Below are positions 44,075-52,616 of a stretch of 64,000 bases of DNA, in pieces (positions within the stretch are counted from its first letter, which is position 1; each line of letters starts with the position of its first letter). A program made the position numbers and the translations under genes. Source of the DNA: CAVOAK01 sp963664465. Lineage in GTDB: Bacteria > Pseudomonadota > Alphaproteobacteria > UBA8366 > CAVOAK01. The stretch is taken from NCBI GenBank assembly GCA_963664465.2, contig CAXXSU010000015.1, forward strand, positions 186,001 through 250,000. Reading direction: 5' to 3'. The notes under the pieces were generated by a model. It worked only from the letters and a program-made list of their open reading frames with translations. It was not told the origin of the DNA and ran no database searches.

Positions 44075-44934
44075 GCCATCGCCCTGAGTCCCGCGACATA
44101 GTCTGCGTACCAGGCAAGCAGGCGGCGCGTCAGGGCGCCTGGCGCGCCATCGCCGATGGGCTTTCCGTCAAGCGCGATAACCGGCGTGACGAATGACGTT
44201 GCGCTGCTCACGAAGGCCTCGCGTGCGCGGTGCGCCTCGTCCAGCGTGAACGCGCGCTCTTTGAGGACGAGACCCTCCTCTTCGGCGATCTGCAGCAGCG
44301 AAAGTCGGGTAATCCCGTTAAGTATGGCGTTGGTCGGTGGCCGCGTCAGCAAGTCACCCTCGGCGTTGACGATCCAGGCATTGCTGGAAGTCCCCTCGGT
44401 CACGTAACCGTCTTTATCGACTTGCCACGCTTCGTAGGCGCCGGCCTCGGCTGCTTTTTGCTTACCAAGGCAGTTTGGGAGCAGCGCCACGGTTTTGATG
44501 TCGCATCGCGACCAACGCTGATCCGGTATCGAGATCACGTCGACGCCGTCGGTGAACTTACGTTCGGCCGAAAATTCGATGCGTTTCGTCGTCATCACGA
44601 ACGACGGCTTGGTGTGAGTTGGAAACTTGTGGTCTCGCGGCGCGACACCGCGGGTGATCTGCATGTACAACAAACCGCTCGTAAGCCGATTACGCCGGAT
44701 GAGTTCGCGCATGATCAGGCGGAGGACCTGGCGCGAAACCGGCCAGTCGATCTCGATTTCCCCCAGTGATCGGTCCAACCTGTCGAGATGGGGCTCTTCG
44801 TCGACCAGCCGTCCGGCGACGACGGTGACGACCTCGTACACGCCATCGGCGAACTGATAGCCACGATCCTCGATATGGACGGCCGCCTCATGATGCGGAA
44901 CATAGCGACCATTTACATAGGCGTTCCGCTTCAT
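44071..44934 (-). CDS. dat: D-amino-acid transaminase (class IV PLP enzyme)
   Basis: The 287-residue fold-type IV aminotransferase has YVNGRYVPHHEAAVHIEDRG and YQFADGVYEVVTVVAGRLV at the N-terminus. The PLP lysine lies in CDIKTVALLPNCLGKQKAAE, and VTEGTSSNAWIVNAEGDLLT and ILNGITRLSLLQIAEEEG follow. The first motif favours D-alanine aminotransferase over branched-chain aminotransferase or aminodeoxychorismate lyase. It lies between trkA and hfq, a position common in this class. Its role would be supplying D-Glu or D-Ala for peptidoglycan. Confidence 0.9.
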   Translation of the reverse strand: MKRNAYVNGRYVPHHEAAVHIEDRGYQFADGVYEVVTVVAGRLVDEEPHLDRLDRSLGEIEIDWPVSRQVLRLIMRELIRRNRLTSGLLYMQITRGVAPRDHKFPTHTKPSFVMTTKRIEFSAERKFTDGVDVISIPDQRWSRCDIKTVALLPNCLGKQKAAEAGAYEAWQVDKDGYVTEGTSSNAWIVNAEGDLLTRPPTNAILNGITRLSLLQIAEEEGLVLKERAFTLDEAHRAREAFVSSATSFVTPVIALDGKPIGDGAPGALTRRLLAWYADYVAGLRAMA

Positions 44935-44983
44935 CTGAAGTTCTCCTCGCCATGTATGAACGTCTGAGAAACTATTGTAAATA

Positions 44984-46360
44984 CTAGAAAAATTCCAGTC
45001 GAACAGAGAATAACTTCTCCACCTTCTTGACGACGTCCGCGGCCGCCAAAATGATGATACGGTCGTCCGGATTTATGACCGTGTCGCCGCTCGGGATGAT
45101 GACTTCGCCGTTGTGGACCACAGCGCCGACGATGACACCGCGCGGCAACTTGGCTTCCTTGAGCGGTTTGCCGACCAGCGGTGAGGTTTCCAGAGCGTCG
45201 GCCTCGATAACTTCGGCAAAACCGTCACCCAGCGAGTGAACGGCTCGGATTCGACCCCTCCGAACATGTTGCAAAATCGTTGAGACGGTGATCGCGCGCG
45301 GACTTACGACGACGTCAATGCCGAGTGTCGTAATAAGTGGAGAATAGGTCGTCTTGTTGATCAACGTTACGGCGCGTTCCGCGCCATGCCTCTTGGCCAG
45401 AAGCGAGCTGAGGATGTTCGTCTCGTCGTCGTCGGTAACCGCGACAACGGTTTCGGTCATGGAAACGTTCGCTTCAGCGAGGATTTCGGGATCCAAGCCA
45501 TCGCCTTGGATGATCGAAATGCCCGGCAAGGATTCGGCTGCCGTCCGTGCCCGCTCCGGATCCAGCTCGATGATCTTCACTGAGACGTCGTCCTTGCTCT
45601 CCTCGATCAGGTGCGCAAGGCTGAGGCCAATATTGCCGCCGCCCATGATGATGATGCGCCGCGCTTCCTGCTCTTCATGCCCAAAGGCCGCCATCGCACG
45701 CGGTACGTGTTCGGTGTCGGCGACGAAGTAGACGGAATCGCCCGGCAACATATGATCCTGTGGGGTTGGCACACTGGCGCTGTCATCGCGGACAATACCG
45801 ACGACAATGATATTGAGGTCGGGAAACAGCGATGTGAGCTGTCGCAGCGGTGTGTGCACAACGGGGCAACTATCTGTGCATCTGACACCTATCAGGCGCA
45901 CTTTGTCGTCGGCGAGCGGAATCATGTCGAATGCGCCCGGCACGGTTAGCCGCCGGCCGATAGCATTGGCAACTTCGATTTCAGGAGAAATGATGACATC
46001 GATCGGCATGTGATCGCGGGTGAACAGATCGGCCCAAAGAGGATTGAGGTAACTTTGGTGCCTAATTCGCGCAATTTTTGTCGGTACGTTGAACAACGAG
46101 TGCGCGATCTGACATGCCACCATGTTCACCTCATCAGCGAGAGTGACGGCAATCAGCATGTCTGCTTCGGCAACGCCCACCCGCTCAAGCACCTCAGGAT
46201 GCGAAGCATGGCCAACGACCGCCTGCACATCGAGCGATTCATTGAGGCGACTGATCAGTTCGGGCGACTGATCTAGAACGGTCACATCATTGTGCTCGCT
46301 GGCAAGGTAACGTGCGATGCTTGTGCCAACCTGGCCGGCGCCGCATATGACGACTTTCAT
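44984..46360 (-). CDS. trkA: Trk system potassium transporter NAD-binding subunit TrkA
   Basis: TrkA is the cytoplasmic regulator of Trk potassium channels. The 458-residue protein is two tandem RCK units, each with a Rossmann NAD-binding part and a TrkA_C part. The first Rossmann motif is VVICGAGQVGTSIARYLA, with Asp in VTVLDQSPE; the second is IIIMGGGNIGLSLAHLIEES, with IIELDPERARTAAE. Length is typical. It follows ntrX on the same strand, as usual for alphaproteobacteria. Confidence 0.96.
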   Translation of the reverse strand: MKVVICGAGQVGTSIARYLASEHNDVTVLDQSPELISRLNESLDVQAVVGHASHPEVLERVGVAEADMLIAVTLADEVNMVACQIAHSLFNVPTKIARIRHQSYLNPLWADLFTRDHMPIDVIISPEIEVANAIGRRLTVPGAFDMIPLADDKVRLIGVRCTDSCPVVHTPLRQLTSLFPDLNIIVVGIVRDDSASVPTPQDHMLPGDSVYFVADTEHVPRAMAAFGHEEQEARRIIIMGGGNIGLSLAHLIEESKDDVSVKIIELDPERARTAAESLPGISIIQGDGLDPEILAEANVSMTETVVAVTDDDETNILSSLLAKRHGAERAVTLINKTTYSPLITTLGIDVVVSPRAITVSTILQHVRRGRIRAVHSLGDGFAEVIEADALETSPLVGKPLKEAKLPRGVIVGAVVHNGEVIIPSGDTVINPDDRIIILAAADVVKKVEKLFSVRLEFF

Positions 46361-46433
46361 GGCAATTGCTCTCGGATGGCCCCGGAATTTACGGCGTCTC
46401 GCAGATCACGAACGCAAGATACAGATCTCTAAT

Positions 46434-47834
46434 TTAAGCACTAATCTTCTGCGGCCTCACGGCGTTCTGCACGCCCAACATTTTAAGCTTTCGATGTAAC
46501 GCCGCGCGGTCCATGCCGACGAACTCGGCGGTCCGGCTGATGTTGCCGCCAAATCTGGTAACGTGAAACAGCAGATATTCGGTCTCGAACGCTTCGCGCG
46601 CCTCGCGCAGGGGTCTGCTCATAATCTCGGGTGCGCGATCCCAGCGCATGACCTCGGATTTTTCCTGGCCGGTGGCCTGCAGAACGATTTCAGCAGTAAT
46701 TGGCGTATCCAGGCCGCCTGGAGCCAACAGGAGCAGACGCTCCACGACATTGACAAGCTCCCAGACATTCCCCGGCCAATCGTAGGCTTGAAGCGAGGCC
46801 ATCGCATCTTCGTTTATGATACGTGCGGCGCGCCCCTTCGCAGCAGCGGAACGCGTCATGAAATACTGCGTGAGCAAGGGTATGTCTTCGCGACGTGCAC
46901 TCAGTGGGGGAACTTCGATCGGTACGACATTCAAGCGATAGTACAAGTCGTCGCGAAACTGTTCCTCAGCCATCATTGCCTGCAGATCGCGATGGGTCGT
47001 TGCGACCACACGAACATCAACTTCGATCCATTGACTGCCGCCAACCCGCTGAAATTGCTGGCTGTGAAGCATGCGGACGATCTTGCCCTGGGTTTCCAAA
47101 GACATGTCGGCGATCTCGTCGAGCAGCAAAGTGCCCCCGTGGGCCTGCTCGAGCAGGCCAACGACATGGGATGAGTCCTCGCTCTTTTCGCCGCCGAATA
47201 ATGCCGTCTCAAGGGTGTCTGCCTGGAGAGTCGCGCAGTTCATAACCACGAACGGTCCCTCGCGCCGCGCAGAACGGTCGTGTAAGAGCCGCGCAACCAC
47301 ACTCTTACCGGCGCCCGGTGGCCCGGTTACGAGGACACGGCTGTCTGTGGCGGCGACCCGCTCAATCGATTGGCGCACGTGCGTCAATACCGCCGATTCG
47401 CCAACCAGTTTGCTAACCGCGCCGCCCGCCTGTTGTTGAAGATCTCTATTTTCTCTACGCAGCCGTGCTTCTTCGATCGCGCGTTCGACGGTTAGGATAA
47501 GTTCGTCACTCTTGAAGGGCTTAGAGATGAAGTCATAGGCGCCCATCTTAGTCGCGCTGACGGCCATATCGAACGTCGCGTGACCACTAATGACGACAAC
47601 TTGTAAATTTGTGTGGTCGCGGCGGATCACCTCGAGCATTTGCAAGCCGTCAAGCTCGCTGTTATTCAGCCAGACATCAAGGATAAGCAGGCTCGGCCGC
47701 CGCGCAGTAATTTCGTCGAAGCCGTCGGTGCTGTTTGCCGCTTCACGCGTTTGATACCCCTCATCAGCGAGGATACCGGCAATCTGAGTGCGGATATCGT
47801 CTTCGTCGTCAATTATGAGAATGTCATGTGCCAT
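46434..47834 (-). CDS. ntrX: NtrX-type response regulator
   Basis: The 466-residue protein has a receiver domain (phospho-Asp in SLLILDVWLNNSELDGLQML, Lys in FISKPFKSDEL), an AAA+ domain (Walker A VTGPPGAGKSVVARLLHDR, Walker B GGTLLLDEIADM) and a C-terminal Fis-type helix-turn-helix (NISRTAEFVGMDRAALHRKL). The GAFTGA loop that contacts sigma-54 is absent: the segment reads TALFGGEKSEDSSHVVGLLE. GNVRELRN is changed to GNVWELVN. It starts 7 bases after ntrY. NtrX of alphaproteobacteria controls envelope, respiration and nitrogen genes, and at least some lack sigma-54 interaction. Confidence 0.94.
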   Translation of the reverse strand: MAHDILIIDDEDDIRTQIAGILADEGYQTREAANSTDGFDEITARRPSLLILDVWLNNSELDGLQMLEVIRRDHTNLQVVVISGHATFDMAVSATKMGAYDFISKPFKSDELILTVERAIEEARLRRENRDLQQQAGGAVSKLVGESAVLTHVRQSIERVAATDSRVLVTGPPGAGKSVVARLLHDRSARREGPFVVMNCATLQADTLETALFGGEKSEDSSHVVGLLEQAHGGTLLLDEIADMSLETQGKIVRMLHSQQFQRVGGSQWIEVDVRVVATTHRDLQAMMAEEQFRDDLYYRLNVVPIEVPPLSARREDIPLLTQYFMTRSAAAKGRAARIINEDAMASLQAYDWPGNVWELVNVVERLLLLAPGGLDTPITAEIVLQATGQEKSEVMRWDRAPEIMSRPLREAREAFETEYLLFHVTRFGGNISRTAEFVGMDRAALHRKLKMLGVQNAVRPQKISA

Positions 47835-47841
47835 GGTTTGT

Positions 47842-50130
47842 TTATTCCGTCGGCTCCAACGCTGCGATCGCCGGTTCGTCGCTGGAGATTATTGCATCAT
47901 TTGGCAGTTCAAGGCGCATTAGTGCGCCTCCGCCCGGCGCGTCGCCAAGCGTCAGCAGCCCCTGATGATCCTCCATGATTTTCCGGACAATTGCCAGTCC
48001 GAGCCCAGTCCCCTTATGACGCAAGGTTACATACGGTTCGGTCAGTTGGTCCCGATTTTCGACCGGTAGCCCCTTACCATTATCCTCGACTTCGACAATC
48101 GTGCTGTCGTCCGCCGTCGCATCATAGAGCCGAAGGGTGATACACCCCGGCGGTACCTCGCCTTCACGACCGTCGATGGCGTCTACGGCGTTCTGCAGTA
48201 GGTTTGTCAATGCCTGGCTCAGCATCTGAGCGTCACATGGGACTTGCAGCGGCTGATCGGGCAGTTCCAGTTCGTAGGTGATATGGCGGTGTGTGTTGCG
48301 CTGCAAAAACACCGCTTGCCGGCACAAATCCGTCAAATTTTCTTCGCGAATAACGGGCGCGGGCATCCGTGCAAAATGTGAAAATTCATCGACCATACGG
48401 CCGATATCGCCGACTTGGCGCACAATCGTGTCGGTGCACGTAATGAAGGTTTCCGGATCGCTGGTTATTTCTTTGAGATACTTGCGTTTGAGCCGTTCCG
48501 CGGAGAGCTGTATCGGTGTGAGCGGGTTCTTGATTTCATGCGCGATGCGGCGGGCAACGTCGGCCCACGTCGCTTTGCGCTGGGCGGAAAGCAGCTCGGA
48601 AATGTCGTCGAAGGTGATGACAAATCCGTCAATTTGGTCGCCGTTTTGCTCAACACCGACACGAACCAGCAGCGTCCTGTTTTCATTGTCCCTTTGCACG
48701 CTGATTTGGCTCTCGACGGCACGATTTGATCGCCGTGATCGAGCTTCTACGACCATCTCTTCCAACTCCGGGACAATATCCGCGAGCGGTTGCCCGGCGA
48801 ACTCGTCCAGTTCGATGCCCAAAAGCACCGAAGCGGATCGGTTCGAAAGATGGATACGGCCGCTCTCATCGAGGCCGATGACGCCAGCGGATACGCCGGC
48901 CAGCACCGTTTCGGTGAAGCGGCGGCGCTCTTCGAGCTGCTCGTTGGCGTTGATGAGTTCATCGCGTTGGGATGACAGTTGGCTCGTCATACGATTGAAC
49001 GCCCGCATCAGCATTCCAAGTTCGTCGGACGCGTCTTGCTCTGGAACGCGTGCAGATAGATCGCCGGTCCGCACCTTCTCGGCAGCGCCTATCAGCACGC
49101 TGATCGGACGCGACAACTGGGTCGCAAAGTTCAATCCGGTCCAAACGGCGGCGAGTAATAATAACAGTGCGACAAGGAGGAAGATTAGCGCGAACGAAAC
49201 CTGCAAGTCGGCCCGTTCGATCTCGAGACGCTCGAATTGCGTGACGGCCCCCTGCGTCCGCTCCATGTGACCAAGAACTTTGGGATCCACAAAGCGGCCG
49301 ACGAACAAATAGGAATCGATGAAACCATCCAACCTCACGAGCGCCCTTACCCGGTCCTCGTTTTCGCTCGTCAGCAGAGCGACTTCGCCGGCCCGCGCGG
49401 TCACCAAAGCGGAATCAGGAACCGGCTCGAACTCAAGAACGAAGGTTAGTCCGGAGCGCGCGAGAATCTGTCCGTTGCCCGTAAAAACAATTGCTTCCGT
49501 TAGCCCTCTGAGCTGTGACTGCAAGTTGACCAATTGATTGAATCGCGCAGGACTATTACCGAGGGTCGGCGCTTCGCGGCTGAGATCGCGTGCCATCCGC
49601 AATACATCGGCGCGGATGTTTTGTTTATGCTCCTGCAAATACGCGTCAGCGACCGCGAGCGAGGCATTCAAGGCCGTGCGTACACGCTCGCTGAACCAGG
49701 ACTCGATGCCGAAATTGAAGAACAGAGCGGAAAATATGGCAACAATGATCGCTGGCGTAACGGAGACCAAACCAAACAGCACGACCAAACGCACGTGCAA
49801 ACGTGACCCAGCCGAGCCTTTTCTTCGTTCTGACCAAATGCTGACTATTCGCCGGACAATGAATATGGCCAGCAACAGCAGCAAGGCCAAATCAAGATTT
49901 AGGAGAACGAGAACGGTGTCTGGGTCTGAACCCAACGCCGTAATATCAGTTAGTACGGCGTAGGTGCCAATACCGGCCGCAATCGCCGCGACGGCCAGAG
50001 CAATGCCCAGAATCCGGCCTAAACGAACGCGTTGAGCCCACCCTGCTAGGCTCGTGTTTAGGCGACGCCAAACCGACTGTCGCGCTGGCGATGCACCGGA
50101 CATCGTCCCTCCGGACGAGTCAGCCGTCAT
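47842..50130 (-). CDS. ntrY: NtrY-type membrane sensor histidine kinase
   Basis: The 762-residue protein has three or more N-terminal membrane segments (ILGIALAVAAIAAGIGTYAV, LDLALLLLLAIFIVRRIVSI, LVVLFGLVSVTPAIIVAIFS) and a periplasmic loop. Another membrane segment leads into a HAMP domain (residues about 330-390), then a PAS domain. The HisKA box is RRIAHEIKNPLTPIQLSAER and the ATPase domain has QALTNLLQNAVDAI, EVEDNGKGLP and GTGLGLAIVRKIMEDH. Its ATG overlaps the stop of the upstream Fis-like gene by ATGA. NtrY phosphorylates NtrX. Confidence 0.96.
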   Translation of the reverse strand: MTADSSGGTMSGASPARQSVWRRLNTSLAGWAQRVRLGRILGIALAVAAIAAGIGTYAVLTDITALGSDPDTVLVLLNLDLALLLLLAIFIVRRIVSIWSERRKGSAGSRLHVRLVVLFGLVSVTPAIIVAIFSALFFNFGIESWFSERVRTALNASLAVADAYLQEHKQNIRADVLRMARDLSREAPTLGNSPARFNQLVNLQSQLRGLTEAIVFTGNGQILARSGLTFVLEFEPVPDSALVTARAGEVALLTSENEDRVRALVRLDGFIDSYLFVGRFVDPKVLGHMERTQGAVTQFERLEIERADLQVSFALIFLLVALLLLLAAVWTGLNFATQLSRPISVLIGAAEKVRTGDLSARVPEQDASDELGMLMRAFNRMTSQLSSQRDELINANEQLEERRRFTETVLAGVSAGVIGLDESGRIHLSNRSASVLLGIELDEFAGQPLADIVPELEEMVVEARSRRSNRAVESQISVQRDNENRTLLVRVGVEQNGDQIDGFVITFDDISELLSAQRKATWADVARRIAHEIKNPLTPIQLSAERLKRKYLKEITSDPETFITCTDTIVRQVGDIGRMVDEFSHFARMPAPVIREENLTDLCRQAVFLQRNTHRHITYELELPDQPLQVPCDAQMLSQALTNLLQNAVDAIDGREGEVPPGCITLRLYDATADDSTIVEVEDNGKGLPVENRDQLTEPYVTLRHKGTGLGLAIVRKIMEDHQGLLTLGDAPGGGALMRLELPNDAIISSDEPAIAALEPTE

Positions 50131-50441
50131 TTTATGCCCCGCCTCACTGGTATTTTCAGCTGCTGAATCTTCTTGCGTAATGTGTTGCGGTTGACGCCAA
50201 GAAGGCGCGCGGCCCGCACCTGGTTGCCGCCTGTCGCAGCTAGCGACAGTTCGATCAGTGGTCTCTCTACTTCACGAAGAATACGGTCATAAAGTCCTTC
50301 AGCCGGCAAACCGTCGTCATGGGCGTTGAAATATATCTGCAGATGGTACTCAACAGCGGCGCCTAAACTCAGACTGTCTGTTTGAGACTTCATGTCTTTG
50401 GCCTCTTGGCCAAGCGCCTTTTCGGCATGTCCATCTGCCAA
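50127..50441 (-). CDS. Stand-alone NtrC DNA-binding domain with Fis-like architecture
   Basis: The 104-residue protein equals the C-terminal end of alphaproteobacterial NtrC: VEYHLQIYFNAHDDGLPAEG, LYDRILREVERPLIELSLAA, and the helix-turn-helix GNQVRAARLLGVNRNTLRKK (residues about 72-94). The receiver and AAA+ domains are absent and no trace of them lies upstream. Its length and layout match E. coli Fis (98 residues), itself thought to derive from an NtrC tail. It occupies the ntrC position immediately before ntrY and shares an ATGA overlap with it. A second possible start at 50393 (Met17) has a better ribosome binding site (AAGAGG). It could be a remnant or a working nucleoid-binding or regulatory protein; the conserved core argues for selection. 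Confidence 0.85.
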   Translation of the reverse strand: MADGHAEKALGQEAKDMKSQTDSLSLGAAVEYHLQIYFNAHDDGLPAEGLYDRILREVERPLIELSLAATGGNQVRAARLLGVNRNTLRKKIQQLKIPVRRGIK

Positions 50442-50624
50442 ACCAATGTTCCTTATTCATAGTCACGCCAAATATGCGCCGACCCTGCTCCCAAGCCTGG
50501 TTTAAACATCGCGTCCGGCACTTGCATATTAGCAACACTATGCGACCGCTCAGCGCGGCGTTGCAATAGGTTTGGCAGGTTTGGCAGCACCAATCGGATC
50601 AGATCCTAATTGCGGCCGTGTGAC

Positions 50625-51425
50625 CTAAACGAGCAGAACGTCCGTCACGAACTTCACCCCAGGATAGCCTAATGTGACGAGCAGATAGGCCAGTAGCGCC
50701 AGACGGGCCGCCTTTCGGCCGCGCAGGCCGGTTCGGAAGTGGACCAACAACATCCCGGAGATGGTCAGAAATGCAGCAATCGTCAATAGAACCTTGTGAT
50801 CGAATACCAGAAGGTCGCCAGTTGTGAAATATTGTGTCGCCATTCCGCTCAATAATCCAAGCGTCAAGATAGACTGAGCGGCAATCATCAAACGAACTTG
50901 GAGGGTTTCGGCGTCCGCGACCGACGGCAACAATCGATTGAATTTGGTCGGACGTTTCGACTTCAGCGAACGCTCCTGCAAGAATACCGCAAGTCCTGCA
51001 ACGGCGGCGACGGTAAGGATGGCATAGGTGATGACCGACGCGGCAATATGCAGGCCAATCCAACCTGCCGGGGCTGCGGTGATCAACGGCCGCTCCGGCG
51101 CCTGGCTCCACATCGTCGCGAGCACACCCAGCCCGAGAAGATAAGGCAGCAACAGTGGCGCCAGCCGCCAGCTTGCCCGCGTCATTGCGGTAAGTGCGGC
51201 GTATACGCAGAGGCTGAGTGCAACCGTCAGCCATAGCGCCAGCGAAAATCCGGTCCGCCAAGTTCCGCCAAATTGTAGCCAAACTGCGGTGATCGATCCT
51301 GCCGCAGCTACGGCGACGACCGACCATAGAATTGCGTCTGGGCGAGCTTTGCCGCTGAGCGAATAGAGTGTCGCCGGCACAAGTGCCAGCAATGCAGAGA
51401 GGTTTACGATTAACGGGTTAACCAT
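50625..51425 (-). CDS. CcsA/YpjD-like cytochrome c assembly membrane protein
   Basis: The 266-residue protein has eight or so hydrophobic segments and the family features WIGLHIAASVITYAILTVAA with a conserved His and TTGDLLVFDHKVLLTIAAFL. These resemble YpjD and the CcsA/HemX group, which handle heme or support its export. There is no tryptophan-rich WAWDP segment of full CcmC/CcmF proteins. It is on the same strand as ntrYX but stands 183 bases upstream of the Fis-like gene. In alphaproteobacteria YpjD is usually near ffh or ctaG, so this location is unusual. Confidence 0.72.
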   Translation of the reverse strand: MVNPLIVNLSALLALVPATLYSLSGKARPDAILWSVVAVAAAGSITAVWLQFGGTWRTGFSLALWLTVALSLCVYAALTAMTRASWRLAPLLLPYLLGLGVLATMWSQAPERPLITAAPAGWIGLHIAASVITYAILTVAAVAGLAVFLQERSLKSKRPTKFNRLLPSVADAETLQVRLMIAAQSILTLGLLSGMATQYFTTGDLLVFDHKVLLTIAAFLTISGMLLVHFRTGLRGRKAARLALLAYLLVTLGYPGVKFVTDVLLV

Positions 51426-51493
51426 GGCCTTCTAGGTGTGTCGAGTCGGCGCTCGCCGATCAGAGTCTCGGTCTGAGTTTAGCCAACGGCGAT

Positions 51494-52555
51494 TTATCCA
51501 GTATTCTTAGCCGCTGACGCGACGAGAGCCGCAGCCGTCGCCTCCTCGGTGACGACAACCTTTGCCTTCGTTAAGGCGAGTGCGGCCCGCATTATGGGAA
51601 CCTTCTCTACGCCTCCGGAGGCGAGGATGACCTTTGGGATGTTCTGCAGAGTCGTGGGATCGCAGGCCATTACCCGTCGGTTTAGTGGGTGATCGACAAG
51701 CGAGCCGTCCGGCATGAGAAAATGGCATAGCACATCGCCAACGGCGCCAGCGTTGCGCAACGAAATCAGATCCTCTTGGCCAACGAGTCCATAGTCGAAA
51801 ATTGTCGCTGTATCAGCCATGTCGCCGACGCTGACGACAGCCATGTCAAGTCTGCTGGCACGTTCGAAAACCTCTTGCAGCCCTCTTTGCTCAAGCAATG
51901 AAGCGCGGGTTGCCTCATCACTGGTGAAGGCCGGAGCGGCTACATAGTAGCATTCCGCACCAAGCAGGTCGGCAAAGCGCCAGGCGAACTCTGACGGACT
52001 AACCGCTGTGGCATGCGTCAGGCCGCCGAGCAGCGAGACGACCGTTACGTCTTTCAATGGCCGGGTCTCGATCGAGCGAAGGCTGCTTTGCAGGGTGCGT
52101 CCCCAGCCAACGCCGACGGTCATCCCATTCTTGAGATTTGCCGATAGATAGTGTCCGGTGGCATTGCCGATAATCGCATCAAGGCTGTCTGAGTTCTGTG
52201 GCGTGGGTACGACAATGGCCTGGTCGAGAGCGAACGTACGTTCCAACTTCTGTTCGAGCTCAACACACCCGGCCAGCTTAGAATTTATGTGGATCTGGAC
52301 GATGCCTTCGTCACGACATTGCGCAAGTATACGAACAACTTTGAGCCGGGTGAGATCGAGCTTTTTCGCCACCTGTTCCTGTGTCAGTCCCTCGACATAG
52401 TAAAGCCAAGCGACACGGGTCCGCTGCTGCGATGTATGATCATCGAGTCCGGACAGGCGGACGTCGCGTCCGTTGGGTTTTTCGAGTCTCACAGCGGTTT
52501 CGTCAAGCGAAAGGTGTATCCACGAAGAGTTCCCGGTCTCGCATCCGAGAGGCAT
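51494..52555 (-). CDS. SorC/DeoR-type sugar-binding transcriptional regulator
   Basis: The 353-residue protein has an N-terminal helix-turn-helix (TRVAWLYYVEGLTQEQVAKK, LDLTRLKVVRILAQCRDEGI) followed by a sugar-isomerase-like effector domain. Family motifs are TVGVGWGRTLQSSL, VTVVSLLGGLT, NIPKVILASGGVEKVPIMRA and VVVTEEATAAAL. Such regulators respond to phosphorylated sugars or polyols. The first 40 residues are not family-like and the ribosome binding site is poor, so the true start may be near 52440. No sugar transport or catabolic genes are adjacent, so its regulon lies elsewhere. Confidence 0.85.
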   Translation of the reverse strand: MPLGCETGNSSWIHLSLDETAVRLEKPNGRDVRLSGLDDHTSQQRTRVAWLYYVEGLTQEQVAKKLDLTRLKVVRILAQCRDEGIVQIHINSKLAGCVELEQKLERTFALDQAIVVPTPQNSDSLDAIIGNATGHYLSANLKNGMTVGVGWGRTLQSSLRSIETRPLKDVTVVSLLGGLTHATAVSPSEFAWRFADLLGAECYYVAAPAFTSDEATRASLLEQRGLQEVFERASRLDMAVVSVGDMADTATIFDYGLVGQEDLISLRNAGAVGDVLCHFLMPDGSLVDHPLNRRVMACDPTTLQNIPKVILASGGVEKVPIMRAALALTKAKVVVTEEATAAALVASAAKNTG

Positions 52556-52616
52556 CCGTTAATGACGATACACCGCGCTCCGCGTATCTCGAAACGCAAA
52601 TTTGTCAGGTTTGTTG

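Noticed and set aside
50127..50441. True horizontally acquired fis gene
   Set aside because: The sequence follows the alphaproteobacterial NtrC tail (LYDRILREVE, GVNRNTLRKKI) and sits at the ntrC position, so local reduction of ntrC is simpler than transfer from gammaproteobacteria.
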